From Paenibacillus alba (GTDB lineage: Bacteria > Bacillota > Bacilli > Paenibacillales > NBRC-103111), in contig NZ_JABMKZ010000002.1 of NCBI RefSeq assembly GCF_013204855.1, positions 372,001-436,000 on the forward strand: a DNA stretch of 64,000 nt, in the 5' to 3' direction. The notes beneath the pieces were generated by a model. The model did no database searches. It was not told the DNA's origin and saw only the letters and a program-made list of their open reading frames with translations. The first letter of the stretch is position 1. Each line of letters starts with the position of its first letter. This document shows, piece after piece, positions 17,706 through 24,529 of this stretch. The position numbers and the translations under genes are program-made.

Positions 17706-17734
17706 ATAATAGCCTAGGACTACTAGGTCGTCAA
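17706..17734 (-). promoter_or_regulatory. qcrABC promoter with a dyad filling the spacer
   Basis: Minus strand: TTGACG (17729-17734), 17-base spacer, TATTAT (17706-17711). The spacer holds the perfect inverted repeat CCTAG-N5-CTAGG (17713-17727), and the half-site CTAGGAC recurs at 17692-17698, plus strand. A protein bound there would cover the promoter, so this is a good operator candidate; the regulator is unknown. Confidence 0.65.
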
Positions 17735-17881
17735 GAATCCATAACTCCTTTTAGTCGATTGAAATCTTGGCCTTTGAACAAATTTTAACGAAATTGTCAC
17801 AACTTTTTCACAGCCATTGTAAGCAGTTACTCCCCTTATCCTGCACATTTTTTTTTCCAATAATACGCTTTGCGAATAAAG

Positions 17882-18313
17882 TTAATCACTCCGCTGCCAT
17901 AATTGTTGAACTTGCTTGGAAATACTTGATTTGATCTGCTCCGACTCTGTTGTCCACTGATCCATATCTACGGCAATGAATAAATCGGTTTCTTCCGCTT
18001 TCCACTCAGCAGCTTCTTTATGTACGGTGAGAACGATGATATAACGGAACCCCATTCTTTTTAAATGAAGCGAAATGGTGTTCAGCTGATCTCTGATCTG
18101 GGTGCCTGTTATATAATGAAGCGCTGGATATGTGACCACTCTGCCTTTGTAAGGAAGCTCTATCGTTTCCAAAGCATCGCGCAGCTGCTCTAACGTGATC
18201 GTGACTTGGGTAGGATCTTCAAATCCTGTCAACCCAGTGACCGGGAGCAAGCAAGTATCCAAATAAGGTTTCAAATCAGGCCATTCTTGTGCAGGTACAT
18301 CATTAAACTTCAA
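17882..18313 (-). CDS. ypiF: DUF2487 protein (YpiF)
   Basis: Small soluble protein of the DUF2487 family (143 residues, about the B. subtilis YpiF length), function unknown. Recognised by the N-terminal MKFNDVPAQEWPDLKPYLDT, YITGTQIRDQL in the middle, and by position next to qcrA as in Bacillus. Start is TTG at 18313, with GGGAGG nine bases upstream and no in-frame ATG nearby. The gap to qcrA (over 280 bases) holds the qcr promoter, so ypiF is transcribed apart from it. Confidence 0.85.
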   Translation of the reverse strand: MKFNDVPAQEWPDLKPYLDTCLLPVTGLTGFEDPTQVTITLEQLRDALETIELPYKGRVVTYPALHYITGTQIRDQLNTISLHLKRMGFRYIIVLTVHKEAAEWKAEETDLFIAVDMDQWTTESEQIKSSISKQVQQLWQRSD

Positions 18314-18383
18314 TGCCGCTTACCTCCCTATCGTTTGCCAAAAAAGGGCTTACTATGTAATCTCAGCAATCTCTTCTTGTACT

Positions 18384-19409
18384 TTAATCCGTCCTCACCT
18401 GACTGTCAATTGAAAGGCTGTTTTCTCCGCGCAGCGCAGCAAATGCATCATCCAAATCCTGCTGCTTGACAACCAGATAAGGACTCTCCCATTCACCGTC
18501 CAAATGGATGTATTGAACAGTTGCCGGTTTCAATTCGCGATAGGATTTCGTCATCGTCCGCAGTTCCTCAGAAGGGATATCCGTTTTGATGGAGCTTCCG
18601 ATAATGTCTAGAATGCCGCCCCAAGCTGTAATTCCGTTCAAGGACGTTAATTTATTAAGCAATTCATTCAGCACGAATTGTTCTCTTTGATTTCTAACCG
18701 TATCGGAGGACTCTGCTGTACCCATATTGGATTTGCGATAACGAATATAATCGAGTACCTGCTTGCCGTCCAGAAGCTGAAGTCCTTTTTTCAAATTAAT
18801 ATCTGTACCGTCACTATCATCCTGATAACGCATATCCATGTCTACATTTACTGTCATACCGCCCAATTGATCAATTAATTTGCGAAATCCATCAAAATTA
18901 ATGACCGACATATAATCAATTGGCACTTGATAGACGTGACTAAACAGGTTTTTCGTTTCATTGAGTGCCGTATTTTTGTTTTTATTATAATAATAGGCGT
19001 AGAAATAATTCGCTTTGTGAGAAGTTTCCAGTCCTGATTTCGCAGCTTCAACCTCTAGATCTCTTGGGATAGAAACGACAGTGCCTTGATGGGTCTGCGG
19101 ATCTATCCGAAACAGCATCATGACGTCCGTATTTAGCGAGCCTTCGCTTCCTTCTCTTTCATCGGTTGCTGCCAGTAAGAACGTTAATGGCTTGCTCTCG
19201 GCTTTAACGGTTTGACTCAGCGTAATATTGTTACCGGAGAAGCTGGGCGCTTCGGTTGTTTCCGGTGCCGCAATGTGATCAATCGTTTGATTAATTTTAT
19301 GAGTCAGAAAAGCAGCGTAAAGGGATAATGAGCCCACCAGCATAGCGGCTGCAAGGATCCCTGCCATGATGATTTTCCGTTTTTTAGTAAAGCCTTTTTT
19401 GGATTCCAT
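18384..19409 (-). CDS. LytR-CpsA-Psr (LCP) family cell-wall glycopolymer ligase
   Basis: LCP enzymes transfer teichoic acids or other glycopolymers from lipid carriers to peptidoglycan on the outer membrane face. One N-terminal membrane helix (IIMAGILAAAMLVGSLSLYAAF), then the LCP domain: TDVMMLFRIDP, VVSIPRDLEV and DYIRYRKSN near the expected Arg/Asp positions. 341 residues from the ATG at 19409 (AAGGAG upstream); a start at 19430 is less likely. Not part of the B. subtilis order here. Specific substrate cannot be told. Confidence 0.88.
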   Translation of the reverse strand: MESKKGFTKKRKIIMAGILAAAMLVGSLSLYAAFLTHKINQTIDHIAAPETTEAPSFSGNNITLSQTVKAESKPLTFLLAATDEREGSEGSLNTDVMMLFRIDPQTHQGTVVSIPRDLEVEAAKSGLETSHKANYFYAYYYNKNKNTALNETKNLFSHVYQVPIDYMSVINFDGFRKLIDQLGGMTVNVDMDMRYQDDSDGTDINLKKGLQLLDGKQVLDYIRYRKSNMGTAESSDTVRNQREQFVLNELLNKLTSLNGITAWGGILDIIGSSIKTDIPSEELRTMTKSYRELKPATVQYIHLDGEWESPYLVVKQQDLDDAFAALRGENSLSIDSQVRTD

Positions 19410-19499
19410 GTTGTTTCTCCTTATGTTCAAATGATCTGTTTTAATAAAATGGACGTAAGGGATAACGATTTGGTTCTTTTTCTCGCATCAATTCAAATC

Positions 19500-19530
19500 A
19501 AAAAAGACAAGTGATTAAACATCACCTGCC
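19500..19530 (-). terminator. Terminator after the IDEAL-domain gene
   Basis: Stem GGCAGGTGA / TCACTTGTC with a seven-base loop, one G-T pair, and six T on the minus strand, 34 bases beyond the stop at 19565. Confidence 0.8.
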
Positions 19531-19564
19531 TTTTTCATATCTTGCTATCGCAGCTGCAATGACC

Positions 19565-19756
19565 TCATGAACCTGATGATTGTAATGTTTTCAGCTCTGA
19601 CGTAAGAGCAAGGAACGTCGTTTGATCTCCCTTGGCCAGTGCACGATCAATCTCTTTATAGAGATTTTCTTCTTTATATTTGCGAATGGCATCATCCCAA
19701 ACCATTTCCGCGAAAAGTGCCAGCAGCGCGTTGTTAGATACATTCATTTTTCCCAT
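19565..19756 (-). CDS. Small IDEAL-domain protein
   Basis: 63-residue protein with an IDEAL-type motif (YKEIDRALAKGDQTTFLALT). In Bacillus this domain is the C-terminal part of YpiB, next to the qcr genes; here it stands alone, without the UPF0302 domain. Preceding residues are helical (ALLALFAEMVWDDAIRKYKEE). ATG at 19756 with GGAGGT about seven bases upstream; a Met three codons in is possible. Its start overlaps the 3' end of the 74-codon gene upstream. Role unknown, presumably protein binding. Confidence 0.8.
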   Translation of the reverse strand: MGKMNVSNNALLALFAEMVWDDAIRKYKEENLYKEIDRALAKGDQTTFLALTSELKTLQSSGS

Positions 19757-19958
19757 GAGACCTACCTCCAAATGTTGTCCGCGGTTTGTCAGGAGCTTCT
19801 TTTTCGCAAAAACATGTTGAATTGTATCCTGGTGTATGCCAACCCCTGTATGTGGCTCCTACTTCATCATATTCATAACGCACAGGAGCGCTTCCTTCAA
19901 TCGCCCGATTAGCTAGGAATGTGCCTTTACCTACTTTATCGGATTTCTCTGAATACAT
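19734..19958 (-). CDS. Unrecognised small protein, 74 residues
   Basis: Not recognised. The product is mixed in charge with two Cys close together (STCFCEK) near residue 50 and a third near the C-terminus, and short motifs such as GKGTFLANRAIEGSAP and GATYRGWHTPGY. No membrane segment. ATG at 19958 lies five bases after the stop of the gene at 19964, with AAAAGG immediately before it, so translation would depend on coupling. Its last 23 bases overlap the IDEAL gene start. The composition looks protein-like, but it might be a chance reading. Confidence 0.5.
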   Translation of the reverse strand: MYSEKSDKVGKGTFLANRAIEGSAPVRYEYDEVGATYRGWHTPGYNSTCFCEKEAPDKPRTTFGGRSHGKNECI

Positions 19959-19963
19959 GCCTT

Positions 19964-21085
19964 TTAAAATAGAACGACCTTATCTTCTTCGTTTACAAAA
20001 GTCCCTTGAATCACTTTGCTTCCCAGCTTCGTTAGCTGGACAACGGTTCCATGCACCTCATCGTCCCCGATCCGAATTAATCCCAAATGCATCATCATTT
20101 GCAGGATGCGCTGTTCAACAATCGAAGTCGAGCTGTCATAATAAAAAGGCTTAACCAATTTGCAGAGCACATCCGACAGGGAGGCCATCGTAACCCATTG
20201 CCCCCCCAAACGATCAATCCAGCCCGCCATGCTTGGGAGATTTGGAATAGGATTTTTGTAGAGACGCAGCCAAAATTTATAGACTTCTGTCAGGTTTTCT
20301 TTCTTCCCCTCCGTCAACCGGGAATTCCCTTCTTCCGTTAAGCGCAAGGTTAGTCCATGCTCGCTAATCAAATTCCGATAGTAGCAATAATCGTAGATGA
20401 ATGAAAATCGGTTCGGATACTCTTTAAATAAACGACCATAGCCAAACCGCCATGTCCCTTTTGGAACCATTTCTTCCTGAACCGATAAACGGTCAAGAAG
20501 CTGCTGCAGCTGTCGTTTGTACATCGAGCCATCAGCCGTAAGCGGTATGTCTGGTTGTCCCGAGATGAATGTCAAGAAATGAAAGATGTCATCCACAATA
20601 AGCATTTGCTCATCCCTATAAACAGTAGGCTCCGATGATAGCTGCAGCGACTGTTTGAATTGATTAGTCAGCGCATCGCTAAACTTGCGTTTCAAATCTT
20701 CCGGTACGTGGAACAAAAATTTCGTCTGTTGGGAATAGCCGTTAAACAGCCAACCCAGCTTCTTAAATTTAATAACCATATCCCGGGGATTCCAATCGCT
20801 CGACTCGTCTTTCTCGAAACGCGATTGCTGAACTCTAGCGATCAATTCTTCAATGCTGAACGCATTGCGAGAATCGAACAGAAGAGAATTCAAGAATCGG
20901 ATATCCTCTAGGTTTAAGCTTTGAATATGCTTCTCGAAAATTTCTCTGCGCAGCGCTGTGCTTAGAATCGATTGAATTAATTCATTCTTCGAATGACCGT
21001 TGCATTGGCATTCATAGGTATGAGCAATTCGACCTAAATCATGAATATCAGCATAGCTGAGCATGTCCGCTAGGTTCATTTGCAT
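19964..21085 (-). CDS. Unrecognised 373-residue protein with winged-helix-like C-terminus
   Basis: Not recognised with confidence. From the ATG at 21085 (GGGGG seven bases upstream) the protein is soluble: an N-terminal helical part that resembles a SAP or helicase-associated module (ADMLSYADIHDLGRIAHTYE, HSKNELIQSILSTALRREIF), a middle acidic-basic region, and a C-terminal part reading like a winged helix (SIVEQRILQMMMHLGLIRIG, VVQLTKLGSKVIQG). No ATPase motifs. A DNA- or nucleoprotein-binding role is an inference. Between the phosphatase and the 74-codon gene. Confidence 0.75.
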   Translation of the reverse strand: MQMNLADMLSYADIHDLGRIAHTYECQCNGHSKNELIQSILSTALRREIFEKHIQSLNLEDIRFLNSLLFDSRNAFSIEELIARVQQSRFEKDESSDWNPRDMVIKFKKLGWLFNGYSQQTKFLFHVPEDLKRKFSDALTNQFKQSLQLSSEPTVYRDEQMLIVDDIFHFLTFISGQPDIPLTADGSMYKRQLQQLLDRLSVQEEMVPKGTWRFGYGRLFKEYPNRFSFIYDYCYYRNLISEHGLTLRLTEEGNSRLTEGKKENLTEVYKFWLRLYKNPIPNLPSMAGWIDRLGGQWVTMASLSDVLCKLVKPFYYDSSTSIVEQRILQMMMHLGLIRIGDDEVHGTVVQLTKLGSKVIQGTFVNEEDKVVLF

Positions 21086-21172
21086 CCTACATCCCCCAAT
21101 TGCGAAGCCTTCTGCTTCGTGGTTTCTAGTAACCATTATGGGATTTTTTTCCGAAAATATTCCGTTTAACAT

Positions 21173-21202
21173 AAAAAAACATGACTCTTATCGAGTCATG
21201 TT
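21173..21202 (-). terminator. Terminator after the histidine phosphatase gene
   Basis: Perfect stem ACATGACTC / GAGTCATGT, loop GATAA, seven T on the minus strand, 13 bases beyond the stop at 21215. Confidence 0.9.
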
Positions 21203-21214
21203 CGTCTATCAATG

Positions 21215-21796
21215 TTATTTGGATACGGAATGCAAGTGTGCTAGACAATTGTACAATTGCAGCTCCCAGCCTGTTTCTTGGCGCATTAGGATGGTAAGCG
21301 ATGTATTTTGCAGAAAATCCTCACTGTCCATCCGCAGAACGCGCAGGATCTGGACAATGAATCCGCCATGAGAAATCAGCAGAATTTTCTTATTCGGATA
21401 GTCCTGTATGATTTCTTTCTCTAGTTCTATCCAACGAGCCCACAGATCATCATCCGACTCCTGACCTAGTGCCTGCAGCTTCCAGTCTGGGCCCCAGCGC
21501 TCTTCCCGCTCCGCGACCGTAGTTCCTTCAGCCTGCCCATACATGCGCTCTCTGAGCCTTTTATCCGTCCTGATAAAGGGAATTCCCGACAACTTCGAAA
21601 CAATGAGTCCCGTTTCTCTGGCCCTTGTCAGATCACTGCTAATAATGCCATCCCATTGTTCTTGAGCAAGTCTTAGTCCTAACAGATTTGCTTGCTCTTT
21701 CCCTTCTTCGGTTAAATCCGTGTCCAATTGTCCTTGCAGCTTGCCCAATCGATTCCATTCTGTGCTTCCGTGCCGGATAAATCCAATTGTCGTCAT
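21215..21796 (-). CDS. Histidine phosphatase family protein (phosphoglycerate-mutase-like)
   Basis: Branch-1 histidine phosphatase: IGFIRHGSTEWN holds the catalytic RHG, ERMYGQAEG the second box, and LLISHGGFIVQIL the distal His. 193 residues. The ATG at 21796 has GGGGG eight bases upstream; an in-frame start 15 bases earlier is less likely. Substrate unknown; relatives include phosphoglycerate mutase GpmB and alpha-ribazole phosphatase. No cobalamin or glycolysis gene is adjacent, so I do not name it further. Confidence 0.9.
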   Translation of the reverse strand: MTTIGFIRHGSTEWNRLGKLQGQLDTDLTEEGKEQANLLGLRLAQEQWDGIISSDLTRARETGLIVSKLSGIPFIRTDKRLRERMYGQAEGTTVAEREERWGPDWKLQALGQESDDDLWARWIELEKEIIQDYPNKKILLISHGGFIVQILRVLRMDSEDFLQNTSLTILMRQETGWELQLYNCLAHLHSVSK

Positions 21797-21821
21797 CGTA
21801 ATGTCCCCCATTGCCCTTAAA

Positions 21822-21848
21822 ATGAAAAATGCTCCTTCCGGAGCATTA
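21822..21848 (-). terminator. Terminator starting at the anti-sigma stop codon
   Basis: AATGCTCC / GGAGCATT stem with a GGAA tetraloop and a T-rich tail on the minus strand. The 5' arm starts at the stop TAA of the anti-sigma gene. Confidence 0.85.
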
Positions 21849-22475
21849 TGTTTTCGTTCGTGACAGCCAATTCATAATAATAATCGTGGCAATCAGCCCT
21901 AGAATCGAAACCACAAGCAAATAATGTGGATAGGAGTAAATTGGTCCCACGTGGAACCGCAGTGGTTCCATGAAACTCGGATTCAAACTAGCTACTGCAT
22001 CCTTCATCTTGTGACCATTCATTGACTCCGCATTCGTTGACTTCAAAGCTTGCGGTGCTTGCAGATCGAATAAGGAGTTATCTGCGGAAGCAATCGTAGA
22101 TTGCGGTGTACCTTCATAGACCACCGCAAACAAAAAACTAAAAACAAATAGTGCTATGCAAAAAGCAATGACCGCCGTGAGATTCCTGCGCAATTTGTAA
22201 GAGATTGCATACATGCGTTCCGTTACAGGCAACCGCCAGGACTCGTTTTCATATATGCGATTCATTACCATATTGGAAACCTTCGGTTCGTAGTCAGGCA
22301 GTTCACTGTCGATTGCGGCTGTGCGTATGAGCATTGTGCTTTCTTCCCATATCTGAAATTCCTCCGCACACTCTGCGCAAGTCGCAATATGCTGATCTAC
22401 CGCGACACGTCTCAGGTCATCATTCGGCAGATCCCAATAGACTCCAAATAACTCCTGGATCTCACTACACTTCAT
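21846..22475 (-). CDS. Anti-sigma factor with N-terminal zinc finger (RsiW-like)
   Basis: Membrane-bound anti-sigma factor for the ECF sigma factor just upstream. N-terminal ZAS domain with HIATCAECAEEF (HxxxCxxC), two membrane segments (AVIAFCIALFVFSFLFAVV and LLVVSILGLIATIIIM near the C-terminus), and an outside loop between. 209 residues from the ATG at 22475; the start lies seven bases after the sigma-factor stop, with AAGGGATG in the sigma 3' end. Two membrane helices are more than the single one in RsiW, so sensing may differ. PrsW, the site-1 protease for RsiW, is also in the window. Confidence 0.88.
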   Translation of the reverse strand: MKCSEIQELFGVYWDLPNDDLRRVAVDQHIATCAECAEEFQIWEESTMLIRTAAIDSELPDYEPKVSNMVMNRIYENESWRLPVTERMYAISYKLRRNLTAVIAFCIALFVFSFLFAVVYEGTPQSTIASADNSLFDLQAPQALKSTNAESMNGHKMKDAVASLNPSFMEPLRFHVGPIYSYPHYLLVVSILGLIATIIIMNWLSRTKT

Positions 22476-22482
22476 CGCGCTT

Positions 22483-23064
22483 TCATCCCTTCGATTCTTC
22501 GAATATCGGTTCACTGAAATAGGGATCTAGCTGCAACTTGACGGAGGCTCTTGCTCGAAATAAAAGAGACTTCACCGAGCTTACAGTTTGACCTAGTATG
22601 TTTGCGATTTCCTGATAATCCATCTGATCATACTCTCTTAAGATCAAAGCTGATCGCTGTTTCTCTGGCAAGCTGTTAATCGCATCGCGAACCATCGTTA
22701 CTTTCTCGTTGCGCAGCATCGCTTGCTCCGGCATCGCATCAAAGGATGCATGCGGCGTAAGCCCGCTTTGCTCCAACGAGACTTGAACACTTTTATTTTT
22801 GCGCAGCTCACTCAGAACCGTGTTCCGGGCAATTGTGTACAACCATGTTGAAAAGGATGCCTCAATTTCTCGGAATGAATGCAAACTGCGGTACGCTTTA
22901 TAAAATGTTTCATTGCACAGATCTTCTGCGATTGCTTCCATCTGTGTACTTTTGAGCATATGAAAGATAAATGCAAGGATTTTACGCTCGTAACGACGCA
23001 TAAGTTCATTATAAAGTTGAACATTTCCATCCTTGATTTCTCTGATCAATTGGGAATCGGTCAT
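22483..23064 (-). CDS. ECF-type RNA polymerase sigma factor
   Basis: Group 4 sigma factor: region 2 LYNELMRRYERKILAFIFHM ... FSTWLYTIARNTVLSELRK, and region 4 INSLPEKQRSALILREYDQM ... QTVSSVKSLLFRARASVK. 193 residues, similar in size and plan to SigW. ATG at 23064 with AGGAGGG ten bases upstream. Followed directly by a ZAS anti-sigma gene, the usual sigma/anti-sigma pair, probably for envelope stress. The leader contains a possible ECF promoter (TGAACT-N16-CGAACT), not strong enough to name the class. Confidence 0.92.
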   Translation of the reverse strand: MTDSQLIREIKDGNVQLYNELMRRYERKILAFIFHMLKSTQMEAIAEDLCNETFYKAYRSLHSFREIEASFSTWLYTIARNTVLSELRKNKSVQVSLEQSGLTPHASFDAMPEQAMLRNEKVTMVRDAINSLPEKQRSALILREYDQMDYQEIANILGQTVSSVKSLLFRARASVKLQLDPYFSEPIFEESKG

Positions 23065-23339
23065 TACGTGGCGACCCTCCTAGCGGATCCAATTGCCACT
23101 CCAACTGCTCATACATGTTTGTACTGCAGCAAGAGTGAAAAGTTGCGGTTATTTGTAAAAAGATTATGAATACATAAATATTTAGACTATCCCATACTAA
23201 CTCTTCTGGGTCGATTCCCAAATTCCTGCTCAGTTCGACAAATTGTTGGATAAAGTTCATATTCACGGTTGTCGAATATAAACAACAGCACGTCTTTCCT
23301 ATTATATTATAAAATCCCAAGAATATGGTACATTTGCAC
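23065..23339 (-). other. Gene-free leader before the ECF sigma gene
   Basis: About 275 bases between the small-RNA terminator and the sigma-factor ATG. It holds TATAATATAATAGG (about 23296-23310, minus strand) without a clear -35, an imperfect repeat GTTGT-N9-ACAAC, and TGAACT-N16-CGAACT, a weak ECF-like promoter. An 80-odd-codon reading frame starting MNFIQQFVELSRNLGI overlaps the sigma start and has no ribosome site; I do not call it a gene. Confidence 0.4.
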
Positions 23340-23363
23340 AAAAAAAAACCGCCAAATTGGCGG
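23340..23363 (-). terminator. Strong intrinsic terminator in the deacetylase/sigma intergenic region
   Basis: Stem CCGCC / GGCGG around AATTT (can extend to CCGCCAA / TTGGCGG) followed by nine T on the minus strand. It would end both the short transcript and any read-through from the deacetylase gene. Confidence 0.88.
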
Positions 23364-23413
23364 CTGCACTTATGGTGCGATTATCGGATAGGAGTGGAGA
23401 GAAACCATACTGT
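23340..23413 (-). ncRNA. Candidate small RNA of about 75 nucleotides
   Basis: A consensus promoter (next entry) fires about seven bases before 23413, and a strong terminator (CCGCC-AATTT-GGCGG then nine T) ends at 23340, giving a predicted RNA of about 74 bases with no annotated gene. It contains a 12-codon reading frame, MVSLHSYPIIAP, starting about ten bases in, without a ribosome site, ending ten bases or so before the hairpin. It may be a small RNA, a leader peptide, or an attenuator for the ECF sigma gene. Transcript unproven. Confidence 0.5.
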
Positions 23414-23419
23414 ACTTTT

Positions 23420-23448
23420 ATTATATGTATACGGTTTCATTTTGTCAA
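23420..23448 (-). promoter_or_regulatory. Consensus sigma-A promoter with no gene immediately downstream
   Basis: TTGACA (23443-23448), exactly 17 bases, TATAAT (23420-23425) on the minus strand: a full match to the sigma-A consensus, the best in the window. The next gene start is more than 350 bases away, beyond a terminator. Confidence 0.8.
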
Positions 23449-23456
23449 CGTTTTTT

Positions 23457-23470
23457 TGAAAACGTTTACC
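23457..23470 (-). promoter_or_regulatory. cre-like site (CcpA operator candidate)
   Basis: GGTAAACGTTTTCA on the minus strand matches the catabolite-response consensus TGWAANCGNTNWCA at all but the first position. It ends nine bases upstream of the -35 box, a position seen at CcpA-activated promoters. Inference only. Confidence 0.4.
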
Positions 23471-23476
23471 TGCATT

Positions 23477-24349
23477 TTAATTTTTATTTAAACCTGGCAT
23501 TTCGTGCCTATTGGCTTGTTTGATGAGATTGTTGATGGAATGCGGTCGGATATACGGACTGCCTGCATTTATCCTCGGGATTTGCATCGGATCTGTCCGT
23601 TTTGTCGCGACGCCTGCCTTTGTGGTAAAGGCAAACCTCACTCCGGCTTCCTGCAGCAAGGACATGGTTTGATCATCATAGCTTCCAAATGGATAAGCAT
23701 AGGAATCAACCGCTTGGGCCCCGCCTAGGTCCCTAAGTTTAGTCAGGCATTTTCGTGTATCGCCCAAAATTCTATTTCTAAACTCGCTATCGGTTTCTAA
23801 CGCGCCGTTCGTTGTCACTTTGTTTGTCAATAACGGTTTTCCATCTTTCATGGCATGCAATTGATCGGAGTGAGCTTGAAAATCAATGCCTGCGAACTCT
23901 TTGCGCATCTGTTTGATTTCTTCCCTTGACATGGAAGGCAGCAACGTCCCTTTCGGACTGTCGAGACCGTTCGTTATGACGAAATTAACAGCAGGAATGC
24001 CCATTTTCTTCAGAATAGGAAATGCTTTTGTATAAAAGCTTTCATATCCGTCGTCAAAAGTAACTAACACGGCATTATCAGGCACTTCGGCCCCTTTGGA
24101 TAAAAAACGCTTAAACTGATCCATGGTGATGAATTGATAACCTTGTCTTCGCAATGCACCTAATTGCTTTTCGAATAATTTCGACGAAATGGTGACAGCT
24201 CCCTCCGTTTGGTCATCGATGTGGTGGTAAACCAGAACAGCTACTTCGTTCGTAAACATGACTTTGTTCGCACTTACGAAAGAAGGAAAAAAATTAACAA
24301 AAATAAGTACGCCAATCAAAAGACTTTTCCACATCATCCATAACTTCAT
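23477..24349 (-). CDS. Polysaccharide deacetylase family protein
   Basis: NodB/CE4-type deacetylase, secreted or membrane-anchored, acting on cell-wall or capsule sugars. Motif 1 VLVTFDDGYESFY carries the catalytic Asp and metal Asp; motif 2 FQAHSDQLH gives the HxxxxH ligands; YAYPFGSYDD is motif 3. The N-terminus has a hydrophobic segment (SLLIGVLIFVNFFPSFVSA) then YHHID. I start at the ATG 24349 (GTGGGG eight bases upstream), because TATAAT at 24408-24413 places the transcript start after earlier Met codons. Specific substrate unknown. Confidence 0.85.
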   Translation of the reverse strand: MKLWMMWKSLLIGVLIFVNFFPSFVSANKVMFTNEVAVLVYHHIDDQTEGAVTISSKLFEKQLGALRRQGYQFITMDQFKRFLSKGAEVPDNAVLVTFDDGYESFYTKAFPILKKMGIPAVNFVITNGLDSPKGTLLPSMSREEIKQMRKEFAGIDFQAHSDQLHAMKDGKPLLTNKVTTNGALETDSEFRNRILGDTRKCLTKLRDLGGAQAVDSYAYPFGSYDDQTMSLLQEAGVRFAFTTKAGVATKRTDPMQIPRINAGSPYIRPHSINNLIKQANRHEMPGLNKN

Positions 24350-24407
24350 CCAATTCGCCCCACAGTTAGAAAGTAAAATAAAAATAATAAGTGCAACAAC
24401 AGATGTC

Positions 24408-24413
24408 ATTATA
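24408..24413 (-). promoter_or_regulatory. -10 element for the polysaccharide deacetylase gene
   Basis: TATAAT on the minus strand after the tyrA terminator, without a recognisable -35 at the proper distance. It implies a start of transcription near 24400, which rules out Met codons at 24409 and further upstream as starts. Confidence 0.45.
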
Positions 24414-24451
24414 GCATGAAGCCCTTTTTTTGAATATCCAGTTGACATAAT

Positions 24452-24511
24452 AAAAAAACAAGCTGGATTTCCCTCCCTGTTACTTTGAACAGGAAGAAAA
24501 TTCACAGCTTG
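24452..24511 (-). terminator. Terminator of the aro-trp-his-tyr operon
   Basis: Long imperfect stem closed by CAAGCTG / CAGCTTG, with an inner CCTGTT / AACAGG stem, then seven T on the minus strand, 19 bases beyond the tyrA stop. Confidence 0.88.
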
Positions 24512-24529
24512 CTTAATCGTTTTGACAGC

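Noticed and set aside
17780-17815. Rex or ResD operator upstream of qcrA (TTGTGAC near 17796-17802)
   Set aside because: Only one half-site is present and it lies some 60 bases upstream of the -35; the second half shows no match.
23009-23341. Frame of 110 codons on the minus strand overlapping the ECF sigma gene start
   Set aside because: No ribosome site, spans the terminator tail, and overlaps a certain gene in another frame.
23420-23436. TGAAAC followed by CGTATA, both parts of a sigma-W type promoter
   Set aside because: The two hexamers touch, whereas about 16 bases are needed between them; they belong to the spacer of the sigma-A promoter.
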